Counted from the first letter of the stretch, positions 22,555-35,149 are shown. The stretch: 64,000 nucleotides of DNA from Eutypella sp. D-1 (GCA_023313575.1 JAJTTP010000001.1:1116001-1180000), one strand, 5' to 3'. Notes: generated from the letters alone by a model not told the origin. Translations and numbers: made by a program.

Positions 22555-24099
22555 ATGGTGCCCGCTAGTTGCAATGCGCTCTCCCTCGGAAGCCCAGGCG
22601 CCGCCCAGCGGACGGCGCTCATTGCGGCGGCGGCATGTCTTTCCATCGGTGGACTGCTACTACCCCAGGCCTTCAAGAGAGCTGGGCGTCGATCGCGGAA
22701 TCAAGCGATAGTCTCGCCGCCGAAGGGGATCCCAGCGTCGCGCGCGGATATCGGCTCCCCGCCGCCGCCCGACCTCCCCTACCCCCCGGATGCGCTCCCT
22801 GGCGCCAGGGACGTGGACACGCCGTACGGCTCGGTGCGGGTCTACGAGTGGGGGCCCGAGACTGGCGAGCGCGTGCTACTGGTCCACGGCATCAGCACAC
22901 CGAGCGTGGCCTTAGGCGACCTCGCGCATGAGCTCGCCAACAGGGGTTACAGGGTGATGCTCTTTGGTACGTGCCTACTATTACTACACACACTTACAAT
23001 TTTCTCCGAAACGAGCCAAGCGACCTCAGTTACTTATGAAAAGAAAAATCGAGAAGAAAAGCCCTTATCTACTGGTTTGATTGTCTACGGATAAGACTGC
23101 TAACGACCAAGGGGCCGGAGTACACCAGACCTGTTCGGCCGCGGATCCTCTGACGCGCCGACGGGCGTAGACTACGATGCAAGGCTGTACGTCTCGCAGA
23201 TGCTATTGGTGCTGGCTTCGTCGCAGATCGCGTGGTGGACTGGGGGTCCCGCTGGGGGTTTCCACCTGGTGGGCTACTCGCTGGGCGGCGGCCTCAGCGT
23301 CGCCTTCGCCAGGTACATGCCGCATCTGGTGCGGTCGCTGAGCCTCGTGGCCCCAGGCGGCCTCATCCGCCGCGACGTGCACGTCGGCTGGCGCAGCCGC
23401 CTCCTCTACGACTCCTTTGTCGCCCGCCGACTCCTCCCCGGCATTCTCGTCCGCTATCTCGTGAGGCGACGCATTCGACCGCCGACACCGTCGCTGGCGG
23501 AGCCCGCCGAGGCTGAGATTGTGGACGGTGACACGGCAGGACCCATTCCGTCGCCCGCGGGCGGTGCCGATAATCTGAAGCGGGAGGCGCCGCCGGGGAA
23601 CAGCGACGGGAGCGGGGGCGCGGCGTTCGACGCCGGCCTGGTGATGCCGCGGTACGGGGCGGTGCCGGGGGCCACGGTGTCGTCGGTGGTGCGGTGGCAG
23701 GTGGACCGGCACGAGGGTTTCGTGGCGGCGTTCCTGAGCACTATCCGGCATGCGCCGATCTACGCGCCGCAGGGCGACTGGGCGGTAATTTCGTCGCTGC
23801 TCGCGGCGCGGCGGCCGCCGCGGGGGAAAGATAGCGATGACAGCGATGCAGGGACGCTCCCCGGGGGCCTGTGTGGTGGTAAGATCCATATGGTGCTCGG
23901 CGAGAACGACCCCGTCATCGTCCGCGACGAGGCCGTGCACGACGCGCGCGAGGTGCTGGGACCCGACGGCGTGGCGTTCACGGTGCTGCCCGCAGGCGGG
24001 CACGAGATCCCCATGTCGAGGAGCGTCGAGGTCGCTGAGGCCCTCGTGGCGTTCTGGAATAAGAGTCGCCCAGCCACGGCCCCAGCCCACCTGGATTAG
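22555..24099 (+). CDS. Alpha/beta hydrolase with N-terminal membrane anchor
   Basis: Exons 22555-22966 and 23129-24099 (162-bp intron, donor GTACGT, acceptor CAG) give 460 residues. Seen: an N-terminal hydrophobic segment (TALIAAAACLSIGGLLLPQA, about 20-39) that can act as signal anchor, the oxyanion-hole HGIS at 111-114, DLFGRGSSDAP formed across the junction, the nucleophile elbow GYSLGG with Ser188, an acid candidate in LGENDPV and the catalytic His in AGGHEIP. A variable cap with a long Pro/Gly/Glu-rich insert separates the strands. These match the alpha/beta hydrolase fold; the substrate (ester, lipid or epoxide) cannot be read from the sequence. The insert and the signal anchor are typical of fungal Abhydrolase_1 proteins of unknown role. 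Confidence 0.85.
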
Positions 24100-27000
24100 C
24101 TCCTAGTCTCTTATCTTGTACGGCCCGCGCGATTGCCTGCAGGGAGGGACATGCGACGTTAGTGCTACTTGGGTGGTGCCATGGCAACATCTAGTCGGTC
24201 CACCCATCCAGTGCTCCGTAGATAATAAGATGTACGTATATATGTATGTCACAGGCAAGACTTGATCCGTTCCTGACGGGCATTACGTACGACGGGCGGG
24301 CGGGCGCGTGCAGTCCGCCTCATACGGTCTCAGCTGTTTACTTGTGATACGCTGCCGATACGCCCACCTTACGAGAGACACGATACCTACGAAAGCGCAA
24401 GACCCCTTTTCCTCTGAGACACCTTGTATCGTGCAACCACAGTCTGCTAAAGTCCCCAAGAGGGTGGGGGGCGTGGTGCTCTAACTAAAGTTCAACCGGC
24501 TAGCTATATTTGTAATTCGTGTATATGGGTTATACATGGCCAAAAGACCCAGAGAGCCATATGCTTTGAGAAATAGCCCGAGCTATATCGAATTTATGTA
24601 TCTACTTGATTTTCCCCCCTACGGTCCGGGCGGGAGAGGGCGGGTTTATTTCCTCCCATCTAAGACGGAACAAAAAGGTAAAGGGCTTTTCCCATGTAGG
24701 CTCACTCATGCCACGACCGTCTTGCCCTCTGGTTTCCTTTCTCTTTCTCTTTCTCTTTCCGCTTCACCCTGGCCTGCATAACGAGAACACATTCTCGTTG
24801 GAACCACCGTAGACCAGGCGTGGTATAGGCTACATAAGCTAGGTGCGCCCCCTCCAACCGTCTATCATTCGATAGCCGCCGGGCGCGCTGCAGCGATCCT
24901 GCAGCAAGCTTCTCCAATAGGACGGTTCCATATGTCAGCCACGGACAAGGCGGTAGCAGTAGCAGCGCATGCCTCCAAAAGAGACCCGAACCATTTCTCT
25001 ATGTATGTATTCTCTGCTGTTCTTTCTCGTTTCGTCAAGGGACAGGGTCGTAACGCGCGCGCACAGGCAAACAGATGAGTAATATGCACATATGTAGGCA
25101 TCAGTTGCGCAGGCTATAATAAAACATCTGAAAGTGGGGGCCGGTGGTGGTTTTTTCCGGCTTGTCTTTTTCTCTGTCGAACGGCATGCTCGGCAAGTTG
25201 CATATTTATAGCCCAAGATGCCCACCCAGTCGTACGGGTGTGGACCAGCATGGTCGAGAGATCGCACGAGGTGCGCAAGATAACGAGCGAAAGGGAAACA
25301 GACCAAAATTTGCGATGTAACTCTGGAAGAAAGAAGAAAACAGGGTCCTATCCTGTGTGCTGCGCTCGGCGACTTGGACCCATACATCCGCGTAGCTCTC
25401 ACGAAGTAATCTGCCTTCTGAGACTAGATTATAACGTATCCGTGGCTGCTGGAGGTCTTGATGATCTCTTATGGTGATATAGCGCGATGCATCACGAAAC
25501 AACATAGCCATCGCTACCCCAAGACAGTAGCTACAACCTGCATCACACGAATGGACGGTAGGATTTGACTTGGTGTGCAAGTATTCTTCATAGCACTGCC
25601 CTCCCCTCCTGCCCTTCTTCCCCGGTGTCTGTATATGCAATGCAGGTCTGGTTGCGCAACGGCAGAGAACCCCGTTTAAAACCAACGACATGAAAAGTAG
25701 AAGCATGTAAACCCAGGGTTCCATATAAGCGCATACTACGTACTCATTAGCAGCTGGGTCCGTCCCTATAAACTAAGGCACCTATACCGGTACCGCATGC
25801 CAAGAAGGCTGCTAGAAGCTCTAGGGGGGTGGCAGCCAAGTGGGTTCCGAGGGCGGGACTATCTGGTAGCTCGATGGTAAGCTCACACCCCACCCCCTCC
25901 CCCAAGACCCCTAAGCAGTTCAAGCATCGGGGAGGACAGACCGTGGTACGGACAAGTGGACATAGTCGTCGGGCTTGCGAGTCTAGCGCGTGTTTAGTTT
26001 ACCTGTCTGCACTATTCATGACTACTACTACTTGGTATACGGATGGGATGAATGACCACCATCGTGACCTTGGGGATAGCGGAATCGTATCGAGTGTATC
26101 AAGAGGCCACGAGATATCCCAGCTGCCTGTGCCCTGTGGTATTGCTACACTGCGTGGCCTCCCCTGGTGCCATGTTCTTCTCCTCCTTCTTCTTCTCCTG
26201 TCTATCAATTTGTGGATAGCCATTGGCCAAGAAAAGTCTCGTTAGGATCAAAGGGGTGAGGAGCTGAGGAGTGTTACTAAATACTACGTATGTAGGGGAC
26301 TGAATAGAACAGACTGGCATTCTGCAGAAGTTCGAAATAAGTCGGTCAAGTTCTCCAGGGCTGTAGATCTTGACCAATATACATCATAGCGCTGCCCATC
26401 AGTGCAGGTCGGTCGGTGCAGGTCGGAGATGGCGGGACAGTCAGCACAGTTTTTTTTTGACAGCGTTGTTCTTCCCATCTATTAGGGTTACCTGGTTTAC
26501 ATACATGCATCATTATCTTTTGGGAATGACACGTCTCTGAACTCTGGGGGATTCATGGACACGTACGCTCATGCACACCTCCTGTCAGTTTCAGGTAGGT
26601 GATGTGTTACGCCCAAGGACATCGTTGGGGTAAAGCCAGATAGATGGGAGAAAACTACCCTAGATACATAGTAGTAGGGGGTGTTGGAATCCATTTTGGC
26701 ATTGGAGCACGCACTTAACAACCTGGGAGTACATGAGAGCGAAAAGTGCCTACATATCAATTATCAAGCATATGTACCTAAGGGTAGGTAAGCAATGATG
26801 AAGTGACCTATTAGACAACCTTCAAGTTGGAAGGTATCCACGGATGCGCTCAAGCACTGCCGATAGGGGTCCTCTGATGTAATTTGCTCGATGAATGTTC
26901 AAGAGCGTCTGTCAATTACAAGTCAAATTCCGATGAGATGTTACACTATGTATTAAAAGAAAACATCATACCTTTGAAATCCTACATACTACTACTGGTA

Positions 27001-29076
27001 GACTGGTCTGGATTGGCTGAATCTTCGATATACCTATATCCATATAGAGGCCTCATGTATCATGTGTAGCACCATAAGGTTTATCATAATTATTACCCCG
27101 CAAATCGACCATTCCAGACGTGTTATTCACACTGATCTCCGTTGACAGGGGTGGGTGGAGTGACGTATGCACCTTGAACTAAAATATATGGGGCTTATTT
27201 ACCGGTACTCGGGACCTGTTAGGAGATAGGGCGGGAATCCCCGCAAATGGCTTAACTTGATCGCTTGGTTCCGGGGTATCAACTACCCTTGGCTACCATG
27301 ACTTGTCATGGTTGTTCCCAAGCCATTCCCAAGCAAGCGTTTCCTTAGCTGCTTACCCCGGGTTTATCTGATTGGTCTGAGCTTAGGGTCTTGGGTGTCT
27401 TGGCATTGTGCTATCCATGCCTACCTAGCCTAGGTACATAGGCAGATACCTAGGTACCTGTATACCATAGCACAGTCCCCATTCCCGAGGTCGCTTCCAG
27501 CTACAGTAGCCCAGTACATGTCCAGATGCCCCATCCGCCCTTACATCTACGCTGATCTTGTACCGACTAACGGATATTTCCCAATTAACCCCCGTACCTT
27601 CCAATAGCGATACTTTGATTCTTTGACTCACCCACTCCATCCGCAGATGCGAAATGCTGCCAATGCCTGCATCTCGATATATCTATGGATGTTTATATAT
27701 ACTACCTAGAGTTATACCCACCAGTAGGTACCTCGTAGTAGGTGTATGCCTGCCAGCCTAACTGCGCAGGTCTTCCAATAGGATTCATTTCCCCAGCCCA
27801 ACGGGGCCAACGCTAACTTTAGGTCCCCTGGACTTACCCATTCCCTTCTTCGCCTCCTTACTAACTGGAACCTCTTTGCCTCACTCCATTTTCCCATAAC
27901 TACTCCATCCAGTTACCTGGATATATCGATGTTGCGTATTCCATTCCTCACCATCTCGATTCTTCCCATCTACATGCCCAGGTGTATATGTAACCTCAAT
28001 TGAACTACGAGACGTGTATCGAGGTTATTCACCTAGGTGCTTAGGCAATTAAGTGGAATATCGGATGCACCGAGCAAACCCATCTCGATATACTTGAGGG
28101 GTGGCTACCCCGCTTATCCCCCTTAAAGAAACCCCTACCCGCCTACCTAACCTGGGAGTACCTACCTAGGTACACACATATCACCTTCTACACATACAAA
28201 CTTAGGTACTTGGGTACATACATACCTACCTAGAATACTCAATATACTACCCCTACAATCTCCACTACCATCACCTCCAGGGCTCTACTTCTTACTACTT
28301 CCAAACTGCCATCACCACCACAAATCATCGCTCCCCATCCCATCGCATCTCATCGTATCTTCTTCCCCTCACTGTCTTTTTTTCTTTCTTTTCTTTTCTT
28401 CTTAGAAACTTGACTTAGCCAGCCCATTTCAAATCTAAAAAAATAAAAATAAAAAAACGAACCACCATCCCCTAACACTCTCGACAAGTCTTACCTCAAT
28501 CAGGGGAAAGTCTGAGGGGAAAGAAAGTCTGAAGTTTATTTTAACCTGACACGGGTTGCGTTGCATCATCAAAGGGAACGGACATAACCAAGAACGTGCA
28601 TCACACGATACAAAGAAAGAAACCGAACCACCACCTAAATTAGACCCGTTACCAGCCCAGCCAGCACCACTCCCCTCGGACGATCCCTAGATTGCCATAA
28701 GTCCACCGTATCATTCACCATATCATTTACCATATAATTGCTCTCAAGTATTACATATTACTATAAATTACATATTCGCGTCTCCTCTCAAAGAACTGTC
28801 ATTGGTCATTGGTCGCGTTCCCACCTCCGAACTTCCCTAGATTATCCATCGAGTTCTTTATTCTACTTGCTACCTAACTTACTACCTACGTCAACAAGTC
28901 AACTACATATACTTTTATACCGCCTCTTTTTCCTGACAACCCATTCTTGAAATCGTCCCAACTATCTCTCGCCTGTACACCTTGAGTCCTGAGTAAACAC
29001 TCCTGTACTTTTAGTAGCCTACATCGCATCAAAGCGTCCACCCGCCCACCCGCCTACCCGTCTTTTATCGTCCAGC
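24100..29076. other. 5-kb intergenic region with long pyrimidine-rich leader
   Basis: No supported gene on either strand. The palindrome TACCTAGGTA occurs at 27447-27456 and 28163-28172, embedded in several CCTAGGTAC-type tracts (27421-28240). From about 28250 to 29076 the plus strand is strongly C/T-rich with CCAC and TTTCTTTTC stretches, as in long leaders of regulated fungal mRNAs; a TTTTCTTCTTAG sequence near 28405 could be the end of a leader intron. Confidence 0.5.
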
Positions 29077-29898
29077 ATGTCTAACGACGGCTCGAACAAC
29101 TCCCCTCCCAACGGCGCTGCCAACCGTCGTGGTTCTGTCACGTCGGCGGCGCTGTCGAACCTCTTTCAACGCAGCAACTCGACCTCGACCAACAGCGTCC
29201 CAATTAGAGACTCGGCCGCAGCCGCTGCTGCGCGTGACCAGCGTCGGCGCCTCTCCGTCACGACCTTGGGTCTCTCCGGCACTTCACCTCAGTCAGCAAA
29301 TTCTCCCTTTGGTCTTCGCCGAGGGAGTATCTCCACTACCGGCTCGGATTCAATTGATGAGAATGCGGTCGATGACGAAGACTCTGCCAAGACCATGCCG
29401 AACACCCCGTATACCCGCCACTTAAGCTTCGGTGCTCAAGCCATGCGCGGCATCCGCCCTGGACCCGCCAGTCCCGGCACAAACGGTAGGCTAACCTCTG
29501 GTGGGAAACCTCTTCCTCCTTCTACCACTGCTGGTATTTCCCCTCCCGCAGTTACGACTACGACTGCGAGAAGGACCAGCATATCTCAGGCAAGCAACGC
29601 ACAACCCGCAAGAGCACCCTCTGACTTACTTTCCGCTCGCCCAGACAACGCATACAATTGGTCTGAGCAGCTTAGATCAAGGGCCGAAAGCACCGTGACG
29701 GGTGGCCGCCACGGGTTTGGCACCAGTATGTCTACCTCTCCGCCGCGGGCCGCCGTCCACCACGACCGCACCAAGTCCGTCTCGGACCTACCGGCACCTC
29801 CCCAACAGGCGGCTGCGATGAAGCCCAAGCAACCCGAGAGGCCCAAGCCGGACCACTTCCAGGAACGCATTCTCAAGGGCGACTTCTACATGGACTGA
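29077..29898 (+). CDS. Serine-rich low-complexity protein, fungal, function unknown
   Basis: Single-exon 273-residue protein with no catalytic domain that I recognise. It is Ser/Thr/Pro/Ala-rich and probably disordered. Seen: repeated basophilic kinase-type sites, RRGS near residue 18, RRRLS near 57, LRRGSIS near 80 and RRTSIS near 165, which fit the protein kinase A consensus R-R-x-S; FGLRRGSIS and RHLSFGAQAMRG look like conserved blocks. The C-terminus DHFQERILKGDFYMD is compact and charged and resembles the end of proteins found across filamentous fungi, although I cannot name the family. A long pyrimidine-rich leader upstream suggests a regulated gene. A role as a PKA-controlled regulator is a guess. 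Confidence 0.7.
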   Translation: MSNDGSNNSPPNGAANRRGSVTSAALSNLFQRSNSTSTNSVPIRDSAAAAAARDQRRRLSVTTLGLSGTSPQSANSPFGLRRGSISTTGSDSIDENAVDDEDSAKTMPNTPYTRHLSFGAQAMRGIRPGPASPGTNGRLTSGGKPLPPSTTAGISPPAVTTTTARRTSISQASNAQPARAPSDLLSARPDNAYNWSEQLRSRAESTVTGGRHGFGTSMSTSPPRAAVHHDRTKSVSDLPAPPQQAAAMKPKQPERPKPDHFQERILKGDFYMD

Positions 29899-30760
29899 TC
29901 TACACCCCTAATCAGGCACGAAAAGATATCCTGCATAAGCGTCACTGCTTAGGTAGATGAAAGCCGAAGGTGACATCATCCGACATCCAATAACCCGTTT
30001 AAACCCTACTGCAGTCGCCATACTCGATGCGTTGAGTGTGTATTCCTACATAAAACCCACTGTTGAGGTAGCACCGCGCTAAATCGATCGATTTTGGGGG
30101 ATCCACGTGCTCTGCTTGGTTGAGTCCATTCGCTCGCTTTGATGGCGGTTTTTGGTTTGCTGTCGATTTAGGAGGCGACGCGAAGCGATAAAGCGAAAAG
30201 GGCTTTGCAAAGCGATTCGATTTTCATCCTTTTTTACTACACACTTAGCCCTCAACTGTCGAGTTTCGCCCCCAATAGCTCCCGTGTCTGGAGGGGCGGC
30301 ATCGGGGCATGGACAGGGGGGGTAACTTGGAGGAATTGATTGAATTCAGTGAACCGGGATCGCGGGTGTTGGGGGCTCTGATAGGCGTTAAACTGCGGGG
30401 GTTCTTTTTGTTCTTTGGCTGAAAGAAAATATGAGGGCACACGGTCAACGGCCTAACGCTGACGGGGTCACTACGAGCAAGGCACATACTACGGAAGTAC
30501 GATGATATAAACTGCGTCGCTCCCATGTACAATACAATGTCCGAGATGGTGGACATGATGAATTGGGGGAAGGGAGGGTGCGCGTTTGAGGGGGCCGGCG
30601 TCTTAAATCTGGGGACTGGGGCAGATAGATGGATGAACGGACGAACGGATGGGCGGCGCAGAGGGGGGTTAGGAATCAATAAATCAATATACCTACCTAC
30701 TAAGTATTCAGTATTGCATGCATTGTTAACAGCATACCTTACAGGTAGTATGAATTCCAT
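29899..30760. other. Intergenic, no gene seen
   Basis: Downstream region of the serine-rich gene, up to the target-site repeat of the inverted-repeat element. No family-like frame. Confidence 0.55.
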
Positions 30761-30765
30761 CCAGA

Positions 30766-31023
30766 CTGGCAGACGGGGTAAAAAACCGGACGGGTCTTAA
30801 AAGTCCCCCTTTAAATAATACGTTTTCAAATATACGTTACTACGCATAAAATAGGTAATAATATATTTTAAGGTTCTATTTAAGTAAATAATTTACCAAA
30901 TAATTTTATGATGCTATTTAATAGCCATTTTGCCAATTATTTGAATTATTTCAATTTTTCAGAATGTTATATATAATATGGGTGAATTTCAGACCCGTCC
31001 GGTTTCTAGCCCCGTTCGCCAAG
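30766..31023. mobile_element. MITE-like inverted-repeat element, copy 1
   Basis: 258-bp AT-rich element. The ends are inverted repeats of about 34 bp: left begins CTGGCAGACGGGG and includes AAACCGGACGGGTCT; right, read on the other strand, begins CTTGGCGAACGGGG and includes TAGAAACCGGACGGGTCT. It is bordered by the perfect 5-bp direct repeat CCAGA at 30761-30765 and 31024-31028. It contains no long open frame, so it is non-autonomous. The same layout occurs at 41089-41342. The superfamily is not fixed; 5-bp duplications are uncommon among common fungal DNA transposons. Confidence 0.8.
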
Positions 31024-31028
31024 CCAGA

Positions 31029-31923
31029 ATAGATTCATGACCCCCTTTTAAGCAGGGCCATTCTATCCTACCTATCACAGTGTACGTGTCTGGGTATTTC
31101 TGATATGTGGGTTAGGTAGTTTTAAGCATTTGCCACCAAGATAACTAGTACCTAAGTAAACCTTAAGAAGAGACGGGGAGACAGGGAGAATGGCATGGTT
31201 AAGTAATCTGGAACTGCCCGTCTTGCAGCCCGTCCGCCCGCCGCCGCCGCCTTCTAACCTAACCTACCTTAACCTTGAATGGAGCCTTCCGTTCTTTACC
31301 TTACGTAACCTGGTAACAGTGTGCAACACAGTATAAAGTTGAAAAGCTAGGGCTGACAAGATATATATTTGTACTGTGTGGTAGGCGTAACATGTCACCC
31401 CACTTCTTCTCTGCAGGTGGCGAGCAGGTCTGGACAGCCTGTCAAGCTCCGTCAAACTCTCTGTCTGTCGGCCATTACACCTGGCCTCGCTTGTGTCTGG
31501 AGTTTCCCGCGTCTCCCCCCCCAAACCAGCTAACCTGGGGCTTCCCTCGCTCGCTCCTCTTCTCGCGATAGATCGGTCGACGGAGTTCATTACAACCGTC
31601 ATCCGTTCCCCCTCGTAGCCCGCGTCATCCTCCGTCCACCCCCCGTCCTCCGCCCTCCCCATTATCGTCCTGGCGCGCAATTAATCGCGGAAAGAATACC
31701 GACCCGGCATTTTGCTAGCCTCAATCTAGGCGCAACTGTAGAAACAAAAAAAAGAGACAATTTTAGTGGTTAGAGAGTTGCCCGTTAGAGAGGTAAAAGA
31801 GGGTAGAGAGGTACTTTCCTTGTAAGGTGGTGTATAGCTAAGGGTATCTGTATCTGGCCTGGTACTCGGGGAGATTTTGGGAAAACGTCCTTTTTTTTTT
31901 CCTTTTCTCAAAGGGGACGGACT
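31029..31923. other. Promoter and leader of the Zn2Cys6 gene
   Basis: About 900 bp between the inverted-repeat element and the Zn2Cys6 start. Includes a T run and CTTTTCTC just before the ATG. No other gene seen. Confidence 0.55.
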
Positions 31924-34900
31924 ATGGACGAGTCCTCCCTCGACCCGCGTCTAAGGGACAGCGGTGAGGAAAAATCCATTGTTGTAAACAATGGTCATCA
32001 ACAAGTTTACCAAGACCACCAGGACCATCAGGACCATCAGGACCATCATGACCACCAACATCCATCATCATCGTCATCATCATCAATAACAACAACAACA
32101 ATAACAAATAGGCTGGCACCTAATCAATCCCACGATCATTACCAAAATTCACCACATTCAAAAGAACCGCAACCACAACAATCGCATTCTCAGGCGCCAT
32201 TGTCAACACCAACGTCGACTTCCACTTCCAGTTCGACGCGTATTCCCCAGCCTCCCCCCTCCTCATCTGGGCTTCATAACTCTATTCCCACTGTCTCCCC
32301 CAATCCCACTGCAGCTCCTCCCGATTCCATCGAGGCGCAATACCATCATGCAACGTCAACACCGATTACCCCATCCATAGGAGGTGCTGGAGGAGGAGGA
32401 CCACCCATAGCGCCTCCCGTCTTCACACCTCATACTCCCCATACACCGACCGCCGTTCACGATGGCGGCGGTGACACCCCGGGTATGTCCGGCGAGGGCG
32501 CGACGCCGCTCGACCCCAACGACCCGAAGCGTCCTCGCGCCTGTGAGGCTTGTCGTGGCCTGAAGGTCAAGTGCGAGCCTGACCCGGCGAATCCGGACGG
32601 CCCCTGCAAGCGCTGCGCCAAGGCCGGCCGGAGCTGTGTTGTCACCCTGCCGACCAGGAAGAGGCAGAAGAAGACCGACAGCAGGGTCGCCGAGCTTGAA
32701 AAGAAGATCGATGCCCTCACTGCCAGTCTGCAGGCCACTAGAGGCGGAGGCCCTAGTCCCTCCAACGGTAGCAATGACAATGACAATGCCAATAATGGTA
32801 ATTCCAATATCAATGTCAACACCAATGCTAATCCCAATATCAATGCGAATGCCAATGGCCAGCAGCCACGTCCCATGGACGATAAGAACACCTTCATCCG
32901 CTTCCCGAACTATGATGACACACCTAACGGCTGGGGCCGAGGAGGGCCCCAGGATAATCATTCTGGTTATACCACCCCGCTTAGAGGTTCATCGGTCGCG
33001 CAGCCCACGGGTAACGCCGCAGGACAGAAGCGGAAATTTTCCGACACTCATACAGCTCCAGATCCCCAGAACATCCCCGCCTCCCAGATCGCATACGGAA
33101 CACCCTATTCGTTCGACCCGATCGACAAAGGAATCATCACCCCGGAACTGGCCGAGGTCCTCTTCACCCGATACACCAAGGAGATGACGCCGCATTTGCC
33201 TGCTGTCGTTTTCCCGCCTAGCATGACCGCCGCCACGTTGCGTAAGACCAGGCCGTATCTATTCCTGGCCATCATGGCAACCGCCTCTTCGGAGATGGCG
33301 CAGCTACAACGCCAGCTTGCCAACGAGGTAACCCATCTTATAGCGGAGAAGCTTGTTATAAATGGCGAGAAGAGCGTGGAGTTGGTGCAGGCCCTGCTGA
33401 TCACCGTCATCTGGTACTACCCGCCGGAACATTTCGAGGAGCTTAAGTTCTACCAGCTGGTGCACATGGCCGCCGTTCTAGCCATCGATATTGGCTTGGG
33501 CAAGAAGAGAAACGTGATGAAACCCCGCCTCTTTCCTGGTGGATGGCGCGACGGCCCACTTCGAAGGGCCGTAGTCCCTGATTCTATGAGCATTGAGTCC
33601 CGCCGCACCTGGCTTTCGTGTTACTTTCTGGCCGCGAACGTCGCCATGGCCCTGCACCGTCCCAACCTCATCAGGTGGACACCGTTCATGACCGAGTGCA
33701 TGGATATACTGGAATCGTCCCCCGATGCCGCCCCGACTGATAGATACCTCTGCAATCTAGTCTGGACGCACCGCCTAGCTGAAGAGGTCGGGATGCAGTT
33801 TTCAATGGACGACCCTAACGTCAGCATCAACATAACGGAACCTAAAGTACAGTACGCCCTGCGGGGCTTCGAGAGGGACATGGCAAAATACAACGACTCG
33901 ATTTCCAAGGAGGACAATAAGCGTGAGTGCCCAGGCCTATTTCCAGTGAAAAGGACGTTGCTAACAGTAACAAACAAAAGCCTCCCTCATGTTGAGTTTC
34001 CATGTGCTCAGCCTTTACATGCACGAGATCGCGCTCCATGTGGATAGAAGCGAAGATATCCTGCGGCCGCCGCTGCACACGGAGGGACTCGGCGAGCCCA
34101 TCCCGGGTCTGAGTGAGAGCCTGACGGCGGCGCATATCGGCGCGCTGTCGTCGTGCCTCACGGCGATCGACGGGATATTCGAGACCTTCCTCTCGATGGA
34201 CGTGCGCAGCATCCGCTGCCTGCCTGTGTTCAACTTCGTGCGCGTCGCTTACGCAACCGTCGTCCTCATCAAGATGTACTTCAGCGCTAACAGCCCGGAC
34301 TCGGAGCTTGGTAAGGTCATCGACAAGGACAACATGAAGGTCGAGGAGTACCTCGACAAGCTGCTTGATAAGTTCCGCGCTGTCGCGGACGGCGACCGCT
34401 CCCGTCCCGCCTCCAAGTTCCAGCTCGTCCTCGCCATGCTGCGCGCCTGGTTCCAGAAGCAGGGGCAGGGCGCCCCTCCAGCTACCCCGCGACAGAAGAC
34501 GCCGCAGAACCCGCGCGGAGACGCCGCGACGGGGCCGAAACAAGACAACTCGGCTCAACCGCCACCACCGCCGCCATCATCAGGGGGTCCACAGAAGCAG
34601 CAGCAGCAGCAGCAGTCAGAGTACAACCCCGCGAACACCCCGCTCCAGCTCCTGTCGGAGATCGCCACGGGAAACAACCCGTCGTCCCGGACGAAACAAA
34701 ACGGAGGCGCGCCGCCGCCGCCGCAGCAGCAGCAACAACCGCCACCACCACCGCCACTACCACCTTCATCGTCATGTTCGATAACGGGCATGCCGACAGG
34801 CTACCAACACCAACACCAGCATCAACACCACCAACAGCAACCATCAGCCTTCGCAACCCCTTCCTCCTGTCCCCCGCAGCATCAGCAGCAGCAGCAAGCA

Positions 34901-35149
34901 GCGTCCGTATACGACGGCGGCTGCACGGAAGCGATGACGGGCGGCGGCACGGGCCAGCAGCAACTCCTAACGCCGTGGCTGAGCCAGGGCTGGTCGGAAC
35001 TCGATTTCTACGACCCAGGCCAGGGCTTCGAGCAGGCCATGGGCCTCACGCTCCAAGGACTCGGCGCCGGCCTCGCCGTCGGCATCCCCAACGACTGGGA
35101 GGCCGCCCTCCAGGCCGGTTGGTCTGCGCCTACGTACTACCAGGAGTGA
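31924..35149 (+). CDS. Zn(II)2Cys6 fungal transcription factor with Gln/His/Pro-rich tail
   Basis: Exons 31924-33922 and 33981-35149 (58-bp intron, GTGAGT...AAG) encode 1055 residues. Seen: N-terminal DHQDHQ-type repeats and Ser/Thr/Pro-rich sequence, the binuclear zinc cluster at residues 207-238 (C-x2-C-x6-C-x10-C-x2-C-x6-C), a basic linker PTRKRQKK followed by a coiled-coil-like DSRVAELEKKIDALTASLQ dimerisation helix, an Asn-rich repeat near 280-315, and a fungal-type middle domain from about GIITPELAEVLFTRYTKEM through PPEHFEELKFYQLVHMAAVLAIDIGLG. The C-terminal 200 residues hold poly-Pro, poly-Gln and QHQHQHQHH tracts. Zinc cluster and linker resemble the Leu3/War1/PrtT group, but the target pathway is not readable. 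The intron interrupts the middle domain. Confidence 0.9.
35147..35149 (+). other. Stop of Zn2Cys6 gene, convergent with monooxygenase
   Basis: TGA closes the Zn2Cys6 frame after TYYQE. It faces the monooxygenase stop at 37016-37018 across 1.9 kb, so the two genes are convergent. Confidence 0.85.

Noticed and set aside
25829..26245. 138-codon open frame with a Leu run
   Set aside because: No motif, no codon bias and no homologue-like feature; the Leu run is a CTT/CTC simple repeat.
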